64,000 nucleotides of DNA from Blastopirellula marina (GTDB lineage: Bacteria; Planctomycetota; Planctomycetia; Pirellulales; Pirellulaceae), in the NCBI RefSeq assembly GCF_002967765.1, contig NZ_PUHY01000006.1, positions 372,001-436,000 of the forward strand, in the 5' to 3' direction. Below, in pieces: positions 62,145-64,000 of the stretch; position 1 is the stretch's first letter; every line of letters begins with the position of its first letter. The notes under the pieces are model-generated. The model was not told where the DNA came from and did no database searches. It saw only the letters and a list, made by a program, of their open reading frames with translations. The position numbers and the translations under genes are program-made.

Positions 62145-64000
62145 TTACGAGAAGAAGCGGAAGTTCAACTGAACGAATCGAGCGACAATCTGCCAAACGG
62201 TTTGCGAACGTCCGACAATCACGGCTCGACCGATGGTACCTGGTAAAATAGCAGTTTTGCCGCGATCCTCCAGTTCAACCGTGGCGGAGAAAGATCCGTT
62301 AGCCAGCCTCAGTGTGCCATCCTTACGACGCTCGATCGCCAGCGTTGAGTTCATCGACAAGTTGCGCGGCACCTCTGCGGCTTGATCGGTCGAAACATCC
62401 TGGAGTACTCCCTGCACCGATTGGGTCGCCATTCCATCGAACAAGATCGCAACTTGATCGCCTGGCTGAATAAGCTCGATTTGATCTTGGCTCACAAACA
62501 AACGTGCCCGAATCGATTTCGCATCACCGATCAAGCACAGCAGGTCGCCTCGTTGTAAGAAACAGCCTCGATTCGCGACGTCCAACGGATTACCTGACCA
62601 AGTAGGTAAGAAACGATCAGAATCGATATCGTCCATCTTCCTGGGAGCCGAGATCACTTCGCCCTCGACCGGCGCACGAATCGTCAACTGATCGACCTTG
62701 CGTATTAAAGCCGATTCGCGTTCTAACAGGTCCTGCAATGCGGACTCTGCCGTGGGGATCTGAGCCGCCGATTCGGAGTTGCTGTTCAAACGCAACTTCA
62801 AACTTGCCAAATGTTGTTGTTGAAGCTTGATTTCGCCGCGGGTCTTGAGCAGATCGGTAGCCAATTCGTCGTTTTGCAGAACCGCTAACACATCCCCTGG
62901 CTGAACTCTCTGCTCGGGACGAACTGTTTCGATTACACGACCATCGACTTGCACATACATCCTCTTGTCGGAGTTGATCTCAGCAATCACCGGTACATGA
63001 ATCCGTGTCGGAATCGGAATGAATGTGATTCCCGTCGCGATGGCCGCCAGCAACGAGGCCGCCCCAAGAACGCGACCTTTGAGCATCCCTTGTCCCTTTC
63101 GTGTGGGCCGTCGTAGCCAGTGAAACAACATCATGCCTGGCTTCAGACCGATGCCAACGAGAAACAATCCGACTACCACATGCCACAGCGGGACCATGTC
63201 GTTGGCTCGACACGCCAAGTAAAGAAACCATAAGATCAGCCCGAACACCAAGGTTCGATAAATGATCGCGAGGATTGCATAGATCCGGAGTGTCACGCAT
63301 TTTGGTTCATAGGGTTGCGAACGAGGCCGTCGATAAAACCAGTTACGAACCGGCATCCACAACGCTTCGCTCGCGCGGGTGCTGAGATTGGGTAAGTTTA
63401 GAACATCCGCCAAGATGTAGTATCCGTCGTAGCGCAGCAGTGGATTCGCGTTCACTAGCAAGGTGCTCACCCCACAGACAAACACGATGTTCAATAGCCA
63501 CTCACTCATCGCACCTGGCTGAGCAAAGTACCACAGCACAAAGGCCGCGATTGCCAGAATAACTTCCACGTACATACCCGCGGCCGAGACCATGATCCTT
63601 TGCCACCGCTTGGGAAAGAGCCAAGCGTCGGATACATCGCAGTACATCGCCGGGGTGAAGACCATGAAAAGGACGCCGATCTGATGACACTCACCTCCCA
63701 TAGCCTTACAGCAGTAGGCATGTCCCAATTCGTGAAGGACTTTCACCAAAGCCATCGTGACTAATAGAATCACGAGATTCTCGCCACGAAAAAACTGAGA
63801 TTGATCCGGTAGCCGCGCCGTGATCACTTCCAGATTTAATAGCCCCAGAACGAGAATAAGTGTTGCCAAAGTCAAGACAATCGCAATCGTCGTTCTATGA
63901 AACAACCAGCGAACGGCCGACTGCGTTGCCGAGAGAAAACGTTCTGGATCCACGCCTGGCAGCTTGATAGCCAGCACTTGAAGCGGTAAGCCGGCCAGTT
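62145..64000 (-). CDS. M50 (site-2) protease - HlyD adaptor fusion (5' part missing)
   Basis: At least 617 residues, running off the right edge. The frame stays open past GTG 63977 (LAGLPLQVLAIKLPGVDPERFL), so the true start is outside. Membrane helices surround HELGHAYCC, the zinc motif of M50 proteases, and NPLLRYDGYY supplies the second metal-site motif. After further helices comes a HlyD-like periplasmic adaptor with a lipoyl/barrel-sandwich segment (VQVDGRVIETVRPEQRVQPGDVL in outline), a coiled-coil hairpin and APVEGEVISAP. Such fusions often accompany secreted giant or bacteriocin-like proteins; here it may serve the LEPR-XLL protein (inference). Confidence 0.88.
   Translation of the reverse strand, partial: LAGLPLQVLAIKLPGVDPERFLSATQSAVRWLFHRTTIAIVLTLATLILVLGLLNLEVITARLPDQSQFFRGENLVILLVTMALVKVLHELGHAYCCKAMGGECHQIGVLFMVFTPAMYCDVSDAWLFPKRWQRIMVSAAGMYVEVILAIAAFVLWYFAQPGAMSEWLLNIVFVCGVSTLLVNANPLLRYDGYYILADVLNLPNLSTRASEALWMPVRNWFYRRPRSQPYEPKCVTLRIYAILAIIYRTLVFGLILWFLYLACRANDMVPLWHVVVGLFLVGIGLKPGMMLFHWLRRPTRKGQGMLKGRVLGAASLLAAIATGITFIPIPTRIHVPVIAEINSDKRMYVQVDGRVIETVRPEQRVQPGDVLAVLQNDELATDLLKTRGEIKLQQQHLASLKLRLNSNSESAAQIPTAESALQDLLERESALIRKVDQLTIRAPVEGEVISAPRKMDDIDSDRFLPTWSGNPLDVANRGCFLQRGDLLCLIGDAKSIRARLFVSQDQIELIQPGDQVAILFDGMATQSVQGVLQDVSTDQAAEVPRNLSMNSTLAIERRKDGTLRLANGSFSATVELEDRGKTAILPGTIGRAVIVGRSQTVWQIVARFVQLNFRFFS

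Overview
This 64 kb window looks like chromosome of a planctomycete, probably of the Pirellulaceae (Blastopirellula/Bremerella/Rhodopirellula type). This is inferred from a giant surface protein with an N-terminal LEPR-XLL motif, a secreted SHD1-domain protein, a Ser/Thr kinase with zinc ribbon and WD40 repeats, a site-2-protease/HlyD fusion, several FHA proteins, and an abundance of family-poor 'hypothetical' genes in moderately GC-rich DNA. I saw no rRNA, tRNA, CRISPR array, insertion sequence or integrase.

Left part (1-25.3 kb), mostly housekeeping and small conserved genes. It holds a prenyltransferase-like repeat protein with an ABC ATPase/FtsX-type permease pair; a small membrane protein; the LPS heptose genes hldE and waaF; a BON protein; cysC and an acyl-CoA-dehydrogenase-like protein; and an alpha-glucan phosphorylase. 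These are followed by a secreted Tudor-like/SHD1/propeller protein, a signal-less peptidoglycan-binding/L,D-transpeptidase-like protein, an ABM-domain membrane protein, DUF1697 and DUF456 proteins, a PcfJ-like protein, a metallophosphoesterase, a cupin/HxlR divergent pair with a likely operator, and a deoxyhypusine-synthase homologue.

Middle part (25.3-53.7 kb), the most interesting region: a non-canonical type VI-secretion-like (contractile injection) island. It encodes a compact TssB-TssC-like sheath fusion, Hcp (tube), VgrG (spike) and PAAR (tip). It also encodes two FHA proteins whose C-terminal domains resemble the DUF4123 effector adaptor, a Ser/Thr kinase whose N-terminus carries six T-[IL]-x-[LIF] motifs, a methyltransferase with a regulatory domain, a HEAT-like Cys-rich lipoprotein, and two giant single-pass membrane proteins (1603 and 1773 aa). 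Each giant carries a caspase-like domain in which the catalytic Cys position reads Gly; the second also has a vWFA domain. Canonical TssJ/L/M, TssE/F/G/K and ClpV are not seen in the window. One working model, which is inference, is that the lipoprotein and the two giants supply a lineage-specific envelope assembly and that kinase/FHA signalling controls firing or loading.

Right part (53.7-64 kb): a 2311-aa LEPR-XLL protein built of about 70-85-residue beta repeats, a secreted hypothetical protein, and the 3' part of an M50 protease/HlyD fusion that runs off the right edge. The last may take part in export of the giant protein.
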